From Lapidilactobacillus achengensis (GTDB taxonomy: Bacteria; Bacillota; Bacilli; Lactobacillales; Lactobacillaceae): a DNA stretch of 52,966 bases. Position 1 is the first letter of the stretch; the number at the start of each line of letters is the position of its first letter. The translations under genes and the position numbers were made by a program. The DNA lies in NCBI RefSeq assembly GCF_003946655.1, contig NZ_RHOV01000019.1, positions 1 to 52,966 of the forward strand, written 5' to 3'. This document shows, piece after piece, positions 33,792 to 42,349 of the stretch. Below the pieces are notes generated by a model. The model had not been told where the DNA came from. It searched no databases and saw only the letters and a list, made by a program, of their open reading frames with translations.

Positions 33792-34745
33792 ATGAAAGAG
33801 AAAGTATTGGCAATCGTTGGTCCGACCGCAGTTGGCAAAACGGCCTTAAGTTTGGCCCTGGCGACAAAGTTCAACGGTGAGATCATTTCGGGAGATTCGC
33901 TGCAAGTTTATCGTCATCTGGATATTGGTACCGCTAAAATCACCGCGGCTGAACGGGGACAAGTGCCCCATTATTTGTTGGATATCCGCGACGTGAGTGA
34001 TTCATTTTCCGCCTATGACTTTAAAGTGGCGGCGGGGAGATTGATCACGGAAATCAGTGGTCGGGGGCATTTGCCGATCATCGTTGGCGGCACGGGCATG
34101 TATTTGGCCAGTCTGTTGAAGGATTTCACCTTGGGCGCAACCACGGACACGCCGGTGACTGCTCAGGCGCAACAACGCGTTCGGCAGCAGTTAGCGGCCG
34201 AATGGCAAGCGTTGGGCAGTCAAGCCATGTGGCAACGGTTGGCGACGGTGGATCCCGATGCCGCCGCAGGTATCCCCGCCAAAAACCGCCAACGTGTTTT
34301 GCGGGCGCTGGAGGTCTGGCAGCTGACCGGTCAACGGTTCTCCGCTCAGCCGCCATTGACCGCGCCTTATGATGCCTTCGTGCTTGGTCTGAACTGCCAG
34401 CGGCCCTTGCTCTATCAGCGGATCAATCAGCGGGTGGAACAAATGGTCGCGGCGGGGTTAGCGGATGAGGCGCGCTGGTTATTTCAGCAAGTTGATCCTG
34501 AGGCGCAGGCCGCCAAAGGAATCGGCTACCGCGAGTGGCCGCCATATTTTCAGCAACAGGCTAGTTTGGCGGCGACGATCACCGCGATCCAAACCGATTC
34601 CCGGCATTACGCGAAACGACAATTAACTTATTTCCGCCATCAATTCGCGACGCACTGGTTCGATCTGTTGGACCAACCACAAAGCGCCCAGCTGGAAATC
34701 GACACCGCCTTGACCCAATGGTTGCGGACGGCTCCACCAGCCTGA
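33792..34745 (+). CDS. miaA: tRNA dimethylallyltransferase
   Basis: MiaA attaches a dimethylallyl group to A37 of tRNAs reading UNN codons. The 317-residue protein has the P-loop GPTAVGKTALS, the catalytic-substrate segment ISGDSLQVYRHLDIGTAKI, VGGTGMYL and the C-terminal GIGYREWPPYF and ALEVWQLTGQRFS. Length is normal. ATG 33792 is chosen as closest to the conserved start KEKVLAIVG; ATG 33783 and ATG 33765 are possible since no strong ribosome binding site is visible. glnA follows with its own promoter. Confidence 0.95.
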   Translation: MKEKVLAIVGPTAVGKTALSLALATKFNGEIISGDSLQVYRHLDIGTAKITAAERGQVPHYLLDIRDVSDSFSAYDFKVAAGRLITEISGRGHLPIIVGGTGMYLASLLKDFTLGATTDTPVTAQAQQRVRQQLAAEWQALGSQAMWQRLATVDPDAAAGIPAKNRQRVLRALEVWQLTGQRFSAQPPLTAPYDAFVLGLNCQRPLLYQRINQRVEQMVAAGLADEARWLFQQVDPEAQAAKGIGYREWPPYFQQQASLAATITAIQTDSRHYAKRQLTYFRHQFATHWFDLLDQPQSAQLEIDTALTQWLRTAPPA

Positions 34746-34774
34746 AAAAAATAACGCCAGTCAAAAGTAATTGG

Positions 34775-34803
34775 TTGCAGAATAAAACAAACATTGGTAT
34801 GAT
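34775..34803 (+). promoter_or_regulatory. glnA promoter
   Basis: TTGCAG (34775-34780) and extended TGGTATGAT (-10 at 34798-34803) are 17 bases apart. I looked for GlnR boxes (TGTNA-N7-TNACA) in 34746-34922 and found none. A long leader of about 110 bases precedes the ATG. Confidence 0.65.
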
Positions 34804-34922
34804 AAAAATGCTTTTAAAAACGGTTGGATTTTCCTGTTGATTTGCTTGGATTTACCAATAATTCTCAAATTGGTCTAGTTATTTCAATGAGTTGATCGGC
34901 TCAGAAAGATAAGGGGAGCATC

Positions 34923-36266
34923 ATGGCAAGAAAGAATTATAGCGCTGCTGAAATCAAAAAAATAACCGCAGAAGAGAACGTTCAATTTCTCCGTTTGATG
35001 TTTACCGATATCAACGGTATCATCAAAAACGTGGAAGTGCCTATCAGTCAAATCGATAAAGTTTTGGCCAATAAGGTCATGTTTGACGGCTCATCGATCG
35101 ACGGCTTCGTTCGGATCGAAGAAAGTGACATGTTACTGATCCCAGATCTTTCGACTTTCTTGATTTTCCCATGGGGTTCTGAACATGGCAAGGTGGCCCG
35201 CTTGATCTGCGACATTCATACACCTACTGGCGAGCCTTTCATGGGTGATCCGCGGAATAACTTGCGGCGGGTGATCGCGTTAATGCAGGCGGCTGGCTAT
35301 TCTCGCTTCAATATTGGCCCGGAACCTGAATTCTTCCTGTTCAAACTAGACGAGAATGAGGAGCCAACTTTAGATTTGAACGATGATGGCGGCTATTTCG
35401 ATTTTGCGCCGATTGATCTGGGCGAGAATTGTCGCCGCGATATCGTGCTGGAATTGGAGAAGATGGGCTTTGAAGTTGAGGCCAGCCATCACGAAGTCGG
35501 CCCTGGTCAGCACGAGATCGACTTTAAGTATGCGGACGCTTTGGAAGCGGCGGATAATATCCAGACCTTTAAGTTGGTGGTCAAAACCATTGCCCGCAAA
35601 TATGGGTTACACGCCACCTTTATGCCCAAACCTTTGCCGAAGATCGCTGGTTCCGGGATGCACATCAACATGTCCTTGTCTAACGCCCAAGGTGAAAATG
35701 CGTTTTACGATGGGACCACGGACGATGGGCTTTCGGAGATCGCGGACCACTTCTTGGCCGGCGTGCTGGAACATGCCCGCGCGTTGACCGCTGTCAATAA
35801 TCCCACCGTCAATTCTTACAAACGCTTGGTTCCAGGCTATGAGGCGCCGGTGTACATTGCCTGGTCGGGCCACAACCGGTCACCATTGATTCGGGTCCCA
35901 CAAGCTCGGGGACTTTCAACACGGCTGGAGTTACGCAGTGTTGATCCCACCGCCAATCCATATTTGGCGATCGCTTCGATTCTAGCGGCCGGGTTGGCTG
36001 GCCTTGAGCAGCAAGAAACTCCAATGTCGCCGATCGATCGGAATATTTACGGCATGACTGCGGATGAACGCCGCGCCAATGGCATCGCTGATCTGCCCTC
36101 GACCTTGCACAATGCCTTGAAGGCGTTGGAAAAAGATAAGGTCATCCAAGACGCTTTGGGACCACACCTTTATCAAAGTTTCATGGACTCAAAGCGGCAT
36201 GAGTGGAACGCTTATCGTCAAACCATTTCCGAATGGGAACGCGAACAATATTTACGTCTTTACTAA
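34923..36266 (+). CDS. glnA: Glutamine synthetase type I
   Basis: GlnA makes glutamine from glutamate and ammonia with ATP. The 447-residue protein is of the GSI-alpha type: it has the N-terminal beta-grasp ([15 protein letters not shown]), DGSSIDGF, the metal site [25 protein letters not shown], the ATP site [14 protein letters not shown], and [20 protein letters not shown]. It lacks the adenylylation-type insertion of GSI-beta enzymes, in agreement with length. In most relatives glnR lies directly upstream; here miaA does. GGGG precedes ATG 34923. Confidence 0.97.
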   Translation: MARKNYSAAEIKKITAEENVQFLRLMFTDINGIIKNVEVPISQIDKVLANKVMFDGSSIDGFVRIEESDMLLIPDLSTFLIFPWGSEHGKVARLICDIHTPTGEPFMGDPRNNLRRVIALMQAAGYSRFNIGPEPEFFLFKLDENEEPTLDLNDDGGYFDFAPIDLGENCRRDIVLELEKMGFEVEASHHEVGPGQHEIDFKYADALEAADNIQTFKLVVKTIARKYGLHATFMPKPLPKIAGSGMHINMSLSNAQGENAFYDGTTDDGLSEIADHFLAGVLEHARALTAVNNPTVNSYKRLVPGYEAPVYIAWSGHNRSPLIRVPQARGLSTRLELRSVDPTANPYLAIASILAAGLAGLEQQETPMSPIDRNIYGMTADERRANGIADLPSTLHNALKALEKDKVIQDALGPHLYQSFMDSKRHEWNAYRQTISEWEREQYLRLY

Positions 36267-36287
36267 CTGCCAGTCTGAATTGAGTTT

Positions 36288-36325
36288 AAAAGAGCCAAGT
36301 CGTAACTTTCGACTTGGCTCTTTTT
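36288..36325 (+). terminator. Terminator after glnA
   Basis: AGAGCCAAGTCG and CGACTTGGCTCT form a perfect 12-bp stem with a seven-base loop, flanked by A- and T-tracts. Confidence 0.9.
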
Positions 36326-36451
36326 GAAACGTGTTCGCCAGTCCAGCTTCTTGCGCTTAACTACGCCAGGCTTCTGGAGGCAAGGAGCGCCTCTAAAATC
36401 CTGGCTAGGTTAATGCTCAGAAGCTACCCGGACTGGCTCACACTCATTTTT
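36326..36451 (+). repeat. Family-2 palindromic repeat, tandem copy 1
   Basis: This 126-base element starts GAAACGTG and ends CACTCATTTTT. The outer arms CGCCAGTCC and GGACTGGC pair; the inner constant arms (AGCTTCT...TTAACTACGCCAGG and CCTGGCTAGGTTAATGC...AGAAGCT) pair; the apex is GGAGGC/GCCTC. It is oriented oppositely to the trio at 33010. A frame running through both copies is not a gene. Confidence 0.9.
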
Positions 36452-36577
36452 GAAACGTGTTCGCCAGTCCAGCTTCTTGCGCTTAACTACGCCAGGCTTC
36501 TGGAGGCAAGGAGCGCCTCTAAAATCCTGGCTAGGTTAATGCTCAGAAGCTACCCGGACTGGCTCACACTCATTTTT
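36452..36577 (+). repeat. Family-2 palindromic repeat, tandem copy 2
   Basis: By eye this is an exact repeat of the preceding 126 bases, so the tandem duplication is very recent. Confidence 0.9.
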
Positions 36578-36584
36578 GTCGACC

Positions 36585-36623
36585 AAAAACCCTCATCAGG
36601 CTGGGGCGCTTGTCTGATGAGGG
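36585..36623 (-). terminator. Terminator of pepX
   Basis: CCCTCATCAG (36590-36599) and CTGATGAGGG (36614-36623) form a perfect 10-bp stem; read on the minus strand it is followed by five T. It lies beyond the 3' end of pepX. The rest of 36624-36749 shows no feature. Confidence 0.8.
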
Positions 36624-36749
36624 CAAAAGTCAAGTTCAGGTGACGGCGCAGCGTTTGCGCCGCTGGATCCGTCTTTCGGTCGCGTTCTTGGCGACTGGCT
36701 CAATTGGCTGAGTGACCCAGGCCCATTGAACCCGTCGTTGGGACCGTGG

Positions 36750-39167
36750 CTAGATGTGCGCTGGTTTAGCCGAAGGGGTCGCCAACGTTAAGGTGGATTG
36801 AGTTAAGTCCAGGGTATAAACCAGGTCGTTTTGGCCGCGGAGGGTCATGCCCATATCCGTGGCGTAAATGATCAGACCCAGTTGATGGCCGGCTGGCAAG
36901 TGATAGTACGTTGGTTGTAGCGCCATATTGACATCAACGTACTCGTCGCTGCTCAATGGTTCATTGATGGCGCTGCTGTGGCGATTTTGCAGATTGATAT
37001 GACTCTTGGCAATCAGTTTTACCTTGGAAACCGCGTCAGGCGCGAATTCCATCGTGGTTTCCAACGGGCCTTGATAGCCAAGTTGGCGGGCGTCAAACGC
37101 CACGATCTGCGGACGCGGCGTCAACCGATGACTTTGCCCGAAGTCAACCAGCATCGCGCTGATCAGACCGTGATCGGCGCTACTTTTGACCCGCAAGTGT
37201 AGCTCAGGTCGGCCAGTTAGCAACATCTCTTGCTGCAATTTCGCGCTCTTCAAAACGATCTGGTTCGCGGCAAAGCGCGGATCCTGATTCATGAAGGCCT
37301 GCTCCCAGCCCAGTCCACTTAACCCACTGGCCTGAAACGCTTGGCTACCATCATCCCGAAATGACGCTGGCGAAGGCGCGCCGGTAAAGTCCTGGTTCAG
37401 TTGGAAACGCTGAGTGGTTGCCGCCGTCCAGGCTGTCGGTTGTTCCCAACGATCGGCTTGCCGGTTGCTCTGGATCAAATAATCAGGGAAAAGTTGATCG
37501 GCGTTGTTGGCCACAGCCAACAATTTATTGGTGAGCCAAAGATTGATCAGATCGTAGAAGTCAAGACTAGGGAAATTATTCAAGTAAATGTGCGGACCTT
37601 GATGCAAAATAACCTTATGCGTTTTCCCTAAAGCGTGCAGATCCTGATTGAGTTTGAAGACATTTTTCGGCTTAACGTTCCAGTCATTCAAGCCATGAAC
37701 GCTGACAACGGGACATTTGACTTGGGCCATTTGGTTGCGGTAATTGCGCAGATCCCAGAAGTGATTATAGCTACCGGTTTCCCGATCTTGATCTTGCCGC
37801 ATTTCCGCTAATTTCTGTTGGTAGAACGGTTTGACGCGCCGATAATCGCCGGCGTCTTTCATCCGACTGAAGCATTCATCGGTGAGGACATCCGCGTCTT
37901 CGCCTTGGAAGGTTTCTGGCGCGATCACCAACCCGTGTTCGCGATAATAATCGTACCAGCTGGAAATCGCCGCCTCGGAAATCACGGTGGCCAGACCAGC
38001 CACACCGGTGGTCGCGGCCGCGATCGCCAAAGTTCCGAGATAAGATTTGCCGGTCATCGCCACTTGACCATTGCACCAAGCAGCGGTGATTTCTTGTTGC
38101 TTACTGCGATCGGTGAAGGCGCGGCGATCACCATGCAGCCATTCAATGATCGCAATGGTTGACAAGGTCTCTTCTGGTGAGCCGCAAGTCCGGATCCCAT
38201 CAGAACCACGAGTGCCAATCCCCGCGGCATAAACCGACGCGAACCCACGAGCCAAGAAGAAATCGCTGAGAACGACGGTGTTATCGCCAGATGAGCTGAT
38301 CGTGGTTTCCGCTCGCGCAAACGGGTCATCCGTTTGACCGGTCACGGGGTCTGGCGCGAAGTGATCAAACTGGTCGAACTGATCAGGATTCTCCCGCGCA
38401 TCCCCGCTAGCTTTGACGGTCAGCGGCTGGTCGACTGGATTCATTGGCGCGCCATTGGTGCCCAGGAAATAAGGATTAGCGGTGTAAAGCGCTGGCAACT
38501 TGGTGAAACTATCCTTGACCCGAGGACGAATGATCGTCGCTTGAAGCAGGTCACGCTGACCATCATGATCAGTATCTTGATCGGATTCGACATAAACAAT
38601 TTCGCGGATCAACTCGCTGACGTCGAAGGTCGCTTGCACCTTACCGTTGAAAATCAAGTGACGTTGCCGCTCACTAACACTGAAATTAACCTGATAATAG
38701 CCACGATTAGCCAGATTATCGATCATCAGCAAACCATTTTGACTCCGGGTGACCAGCAGCTGATAGACGGCGGTGGTAAAAGCGGTAAAGTCCAATTCCG
38801 ATGCGGCGACAAAGGGTAGGCCCATACTGGTCATCGCGGTCAGTGGATCATTTAAACGGAAATCCCGGGGAGTCAGGAAACCCAATAACTGCAACCCAAC
38901 ATTATAAAATGCTTGTTGGTCCACACTTTGATCGATTTGCGTCAAATAAGTCGCCAGATCAGTTTCTGGATCGATCAGCAGACGCTGATAACGATCGGTC
39001 AGGGCTTCCGGCGAGCGATAATCTGGGAAAAAGTGCCGGTAAACGTGAGCGACCAACTGAGCCAAGGAATACTGGGCCAAATCGGTGGGATAAATTTTGA
39101 TTTTCTGTAACTCCAGAATCTGTTGATCTTGAGCGGGTAATGTCACAGCGAATTGATTAAACTTCAT
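36750..39167 (-). CDS. pepX: Xaa-Pro dipeptidyl-peptidase
   Basis: PepX removes X-Pro dipeptides from the N-terminus of peptides, a typical activity of lactic acid bacteria growing on casein or other proline-rich protein. The 805-residue cytoplasmic enzyme has the N-terminal helical PepX_N domain (about 1-150), the S15 alpha/beta-hydrolase domain with the nucleophile Ser at about 375 in TGKSYLG, and the C-terminal jelly-roll domain (about 560-800). HxxGLNDWNVKP and HQGPHIYL provide the Asp and His. Length is normal. The RBS AAGGAGG precedes the ATG at 39167. It is divergent from the tRNA-Arg gene. Confidence 0.96.
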   Translation of the reverse strand: MKFNQFAVTLPAQDQQILELQKIKIYPTDLAQYSLAQLVAHVYRHFFPDYRSPEALTDRYQRLLIDPETDLATYLTQIDQSVDQQAFYNVGLQLLGFLTPRDFRLNDPLTAMTSMGLPFVAASELDFTAFTTAVYQLLVTRSQNGLLMIDNLANRGYYQVNFSVSERQRHLIFNGKVQATFDVSELIREIVYVESDQDTDHDGQRDLLQATIIRPRVKDSFTKLPALYTANPYFLGTNGAPMNPVDQPLTVKASGDARENPDQFDQFDHFAPDPVTGQTDDPFARAETTISSSGDNTVVLSDFFLARGFASVYAAGIGTRGSDGIRTCGSPEETLSTIAIIEWLHGDRRAFTDRSKQQEITAAWCNGQVAMTGKSYLGTLAIAAATTGVAGLATVISEAAISSWYDYYREHGLVIAPETFQGEDADVLTDECFSRMKDAGDYRRVKPFYQQKLAEMRQDQDRETGSYNHFWDLRNYRNQMAQVKCPVVSVHGLNDWNVKPKNVFKLNQDLHALGKTHKVILHQGPHIYLNNFPSLDFYDLINLWLTNKLLAVANNADQLFPDYLIQSNRQADRWEQPTAWTAATTQRFQLNQDFTGAPSPASFRDDGSQAFQASGLSGLGWEQAFMNQDPRFAANQIVLKSAKLQQEMLLTGRPELHLRVKSSADHGLISAMLVDFGQSHRLTPRPQIVAFDARQLGYQGPLETTMEFAPDAVSKVKLIAKSHINLQNRHSSAINEPLSSDEYVDVNMALQPTYYHLPAGHQLGLIIYATDMGMTLRGQNDLVYTLDLTQSTLTLATPSAKPAHI

Positions 39168-39185
39168 GATTTCCTCCTTGAACGA

Positions 39186-39215
39186 TTGACAACTTCTTAA
39201 CTTTTTGACTATAAT
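39186..39215 (+). promoter_or_regulatory. Promoter of tRNA-Arg gene
   Basis: TTGACA (39186-39191) and TATAAT (39210-39215) are both consensus, with an 18-base spacer, about 77 bases before the tRNA. The pepX promoter must lie in the same short region on the other strand. Confidence 0.8.
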
Positions 39216-39291
39216 GACTGAGGTCGTGACGAACTAACCGCACTTGTTTTGGCAACGCGCGCGATTGGGGCCGCCATTTGTTGAATTTGAT

Positions 39292-39365
39292 GGCGCAGTA
39301 GCTCAGCTGGATAGAGCAACGGTCTTCTAAACCGTAGGTCGAGAGTTCGAACCTCTCCTGCGTCA
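39292..39365 (+). tRNA. tRNA-Arg (anticodon UCU)
   Basis: The 74-base sequence folds as a full cloverleaf: acceptor GGCGCAG/CTGCGTC (one G-T pair), D arm GCTC/GAGC, anticodon arm ACGGT-CTTCTAA-ACCGT with anticodon TCT, a five-base variable loop and T arm GAGAG-TTCGAAC-CTCTC. The discriminator is A and CCA is not encoded. It reads AGA codons (and AGG by wobble). Repeat copy D starts about 140 bases downstream. The stretch 39366-39504 contains no gene. Confidence 0.97.
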
Positions 39366-39504
39366 TTTGAACCAAGTTAGCTGTTACAAGTTTATTATAC
39401 CCCACTGAAAGCCTTGATTCGATAGGCTTTTTATTTTCCAAAAATTATTGCGGTGGGCATCGTTTGCAATTGATTTGAAGCGTCCTGCCTTTATTCTTTC
39501 ACGT

Positions 39505-40236
39505 AATTGCTGCAGGGCAGGGTATTGCGCGTGAGCGCAACCGGCTGGGACTGCTGTTGCGGACTGGAACGTGGTGGGCATCGTTTGAAGCCAATCCGCA
39601 AGCCCAGCGGCTTGTCTTCAAATCGAGCCTTATTCTAAGCGATAAATCGCTAAGAATAATCTCACCGCTGCGCCACACGTCCTGAGGCGGTTGCTAGGCA
39701 GAATTGAGCTTATCTGCAATCGAAGATGGATATCTGATGAAGTGCTGTTGCAAGTGTGGTGGTCAAACAATTGCCCACTTTTGAGATAGTACGGCAATGC
39801 CAACTGATTTGGATTAGGAGGTCGGGATATTTTGCGTCGGCGGAACATCTCGACTCGTTTCCTTAACAATCACTGGTTGGAAACCGACCAATCCAGCTGA
39901 TTTATCAAGAACTTGTTTTAGTTCATCAGACAGACTGTACTGGTGTCACCAATTTAAAGCTGGTGACCACTAACCACGGTCGTCAATTGCGGTGCTCCCC
40001 ATCAATTGGCCATAGCTTGCCACTTGGCGTGAGTGCTCAAACGGCTGTTATAACATTGAGCGGCTGGAGCGGAGAAATTCGGGGTGAGATCGCCGTGAAA
40101 TTGTCCTTGGCGGCTTTGCCGCTTAGGACAAGGCCTGATTTTGAGACAAGCCGCGTCCTTTGCGGATTGGCTCAAAACAGCGCCCACAGCGAGCTCACCC
40201 CGAATTTCGCAGCGCAAGCCGCGGCCAACCTACTTT
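39505..40236 (+). repeat. Family-1 nested-palindrome element, copy D (chimeric F)
   Basis: The F module (about 39505-39721) keeps the GCGC-GTGA-GCGC hairpin, then has the left arm of the copy A type (AACCGGCTGGGACTGC) but the right arm of the copy E type (ACGTCCTGAGGCGGTT), so the outer stem pairs only in part. The inner hairpin is TTATTC-GCGAT/ATCGC-GAATAA. The R module has the perfect 15-bp GAAATTCGGGGTGAG stem (40074-40088 with 40194-40208) and ends GCAGC-GCAA-GCCGC. The end GCTGCGGCCAACCTACTTT is repeated once at about 40250. It lies between tRNA-Arg and rplU. Confidence 0.88.
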
Positions 40237-40347
40237 CATCTGTCTAGTGCTGCGGCCAACCTACTTTTGCCATCGCGTCGCATCGTATCGCTTTCTGGTT
40301 AGTCCGTTTTCACGGCTAAAAAGATGATAATTCTTTCTGAGGATTGC

Positions 40348-40480
40348 TTGCAACAGCAGGCTTTTTTTGGTAAGATGTATGAGTTGTAATTGTGACACCA
40401 CAGCTGCAACCGCACAATCAGAGGTTTAAAAGTTCAGACTACCTCTTTTGGCGAGTCTAAGATAATAGGAGGTGCACATG
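40348..40480 (+). promoter_or_regulatory. rplU promoter and L21-type mRNA leader
   Basis: TTGCAA (40348-40353) and extended TGGTAAGAT (-10 at 40371-40376) are 17 bases apart. The leader of about 95 bases holds AGAGGT/ACCTCT, followed by TTTT, and the overlapping AGACT/AGTCT pair, so two mutually exclusive hairpins are possible just before GGAGGTG. This fits autoregulation as known for L21 leaders of Firmicutes; I infer it from position and pairing only. Confidence 0.55.
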
Positions 40481-40792
40481 ATGTACGCAATTATTCAAAC
40501 AGGTGGCAAACAATATAAGGTCGAAGCTGGCCAAGCCGTTTACGTTGAGAAACTCGACGTTGAAGCAGGCGAGCAAGTAACTTTCTCTGACGTTTTGCTT
40601 GTTGGTGGCGAAGGCGAAACTAAGATTGGGGCTCCCGTTCTTGATGGCGCTAGCGTTGTTGGCACAGTAGAAAAGCAAGGCCGTGAGAAAAAGGTCGTTA
40701 CTTATAAGTATAAGCCAAAGAAACACTCACATCAGAAAAAAGGTCATCGTCAACCATATACCAAGGTTGTCATTGACACAATCAACGCATAA
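40481..40792 (+). CDS. rplU: 50S ribosomal protein L21
   Basis: L21 binds 23S rRNA in the large subunit. The 103-residue protein starts [18 protein letters not shown], the conserved L21 start, and ends [16 protein letters not shown] 40481 is chosen for this reason; ATG 40478 directly before it is also possible. GGAGGTG provides a strong ribosome binding site. In most Firmicutes the next gene is prp (ysxB), then rpmA; here rpmA follows after only 23 bases. Confidence 0.98.
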   Translation: MYAIIQTGGKQYKVEAGQAVYVEKLDVEAGEQVTFSDVLLVGGEGETKIGAPVLDGASVVGTVEKQGREKKVVTYKYKPKKHSHQKKGHRQPYTKVVIDTINA

Positions 40793-40815
40793 TCAACAGA
40801 CGGAGGTGCATCGTA

Positions 40816-41106
40816 ATGGAAATGCATAATTTACAATTTCTCGCTCACCATAAAGGTGGCGGTTCCAGTACAAACGGTCGTAACTCTGCTGGTCGTCGTT
40901 TAGGCTCAAAACGGGCTGATGGCCAAACTGTTACTGCTGGTTCAATTCTTTATCGTCAACGTGGGACTAAGATTCATCCTGGGACCAACGTTGGCCGCGG
41001 CGGTGACGATACTTTGTTTGCTTTAGCTGATGGCGTCGTTAAATTCGAACGTTTAGGCAAAGATCGCAAGCAAGTTTCTGTTTACCCAGTTGCAGTGAAC
41101 GAATAA
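40816..41106 (+). CDS. rpmA: 50S ribosomal protein L27 with cleavable N-terminal extension
   Basis: The 96-residue protein has the core [20 protein letters not shown] and [21 protein letters not shown] of L27. The first nine or so residues, [10 protein letters not shown], are the Firmicutes-type extension normally removed by the Prp protease to expose the tail that reaches the peptidyl-transferase centre. Prp is usually encoded between rplU and rpmA but is absent there. GGAGGTG precedes ATG 40816. It is cotranscribed with rplU. Confidence 0.97.
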   Translation: MEMHNLQFLAHHKGGGSSTNGRNSAGRRLGSKRADGQTVTAGSILYRQRGTKIHPGTNVGRGGDDTLFALADGVVKFERLGKDRKQVSVYPVAVNE

Positions 41107-41118
41107 GAATGAATGTGA

Positions 41119-41147
41119 GAGCTCGGGGGATCCCCGGGCTTTTTTTG
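41119..41147 (+). terminator. Terminator after rpmA
   Basis: AGCTCGGGG (41120-41128) pairs with CCCCGGGCT (41132-41140, one T-G pair), followed by seven T residues. Confidence 0.9.
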
Positions 41148-41202
41148 ATAGGCGATAATCACGAAAGACAGTGACACAGCAATGAAGACTGAGGTGGAAA
41201 GT

Positions 41203-42273
41203 ATGACTCGTTTAGAAAAATTACAACAAAAAATGGCGGCTCAGGAATTACCAGCGATTTTGGTGACGGCACCGAAAAATGTCACTTATTTAAGTGGCTT
41301 TACCGGCGACGAAAGCGCGCTGCTGATCAGCGCTGATGCGGGCTGGTTCATCACTGATTCACGGTATACTGCTCAGGCAGCGGTTCAGGTCAAGGATTTC
41401 ACGATTGTTTGTCATCAACATGGACTTTATCAAGAAGCCGCGGCGTTGGCGGATCGCGGGGCGTTGACCACCGTGGGAATCGAGGCCGATGATATCAACG
41501 TGGCCACGTTCCAACGCTTGACCCAATTGTTCAGTCACAGTGAATTAGTACCAACTACTGGGTTGATCGAACAACTTCGCGAAGTCAAGGACGCCGCAGA
41601 AATCGCGCTGTTGCGTCAGGCAATTCAAATCACAGATGATTGTTTTGATTATTTGCTAGGCTACGTTGAAGCGGGCATGACCGAATTGCAAGTGGCGACG
41701 GAAATGGAATACTTCATGCGGCAACATGGCGCCAGCGGTTCATCATTCGCGACGATCGTGGCCTCCGGTTTTCGTTCCGCATGGCCCCACGGTGTTGCCT
41801 CCACGAAGAAAATTGAACCGCATGAGTTGGTGACGTTTGACTTTGGCTGCTACTTCCAAGGTTATACTTCCGATATTACGCGGACGGTCGCGGTGGGTGA
41901 ACCGACAGATAAAGCCTATGAAATCTATGACCTGGTGTTGCAGGCGAATCAGGCTGTGATCGCGGCGACTAAACCAGGTGTGACCGGCGGTGAAATCAAT
42001 GATCTCGCCCATGGCTTGATTGGCGCCGCTGGTTACGGTCCCAACTTTGGTCACGGGACCGGTCATGGTATCGGGTTAGATATTCACGAAGGTCCTGGCG
42101 CTTGGGGCATCTATCAGAAACAGCCCTTGGTTGCTGGCAATGTTGTAACCGATGAACCGGGCATTTACATTGAAGACTTCGGCGGCGTCAGAATCGAAGA
42201 TGACCTTCTGGTAACGGCCAATGGTTGTGAGGTTTTGACAAAAGCACCTAAGGAAGCGCTGATTGTGTTATAA
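41203..42273 (+). CDS. M24-family Xaa-Pro peptidase (PepP/PepQ-like)
   Basis: The enzyme cleaves X-Pro bonds with a dinuclear metal site. The 356-residue protein has a creatinase-type N-domain (about 1-125) and a pita-bread C-domain. Metal ligands are visible: Asp in TFDFGCYFQG, Asp in YTSDITRTV, His in FGHGTGHGIGLDIHEGP, Glu in VVTDEPGIYIE and Glu in GVRIEDDLLV. ATG 41203 is chosen because GAGGTGG lies six bases upstream. In Bacilli this gene is usually followed directly by efp; here repeat copy E separates them. Confidence 0.93.
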   Translation: MTRLEKLQQKMAAQELPAILVTAPKNVTYLSGFTGDESALLISADAGWFITDSRYTAQAAVQVKDFTIVCHQHGLYQEAAALADRGALTTVGIEADDINVATFQRLTQLFSHSELVPTTGLIEQLREVKDAAEIALLRQAIQITDDCFDYLLGYVEAGMTELQVATEMEYFMRQHGASGSSFATIVASGFRSAWPHGVASTKKIEPHELVTFDFGCYFQGYTSDITRTVAVGEPTDKAYEIYDLVLQANQAVIAATKPGVTGGEINDLAHGLIGAAGYGPNFGHGTGHGIGLDIHEGPGAWGIYQKQPLVAGNVVTDEPGIYIEDFGGVRIEDDLLVTANGCEVLTKAPKEALIVL

Positions 42274-42349
42274 TTTTGGTGAATCTGGGCAGGTGGTTAT
42301 CGTTCTTGAATTGCTTGGAATGACTGGTTCTGTTCGTGGATTTATGCTT

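Noticed and set aside
36314-36643. 109-codon frame with an internal 42-residue direct repeat
   Set aside because: It is the translation of the exact 126-bp tandem palindromic repeat, with no ribosome binding site.
41117-41147. Vector polylinker-like string (SacI, BamHI and SmaI sites close together)
   Set aside because: It is explained fully as the rpmA terminator stem with a T-run; no vector sequence flanks it.
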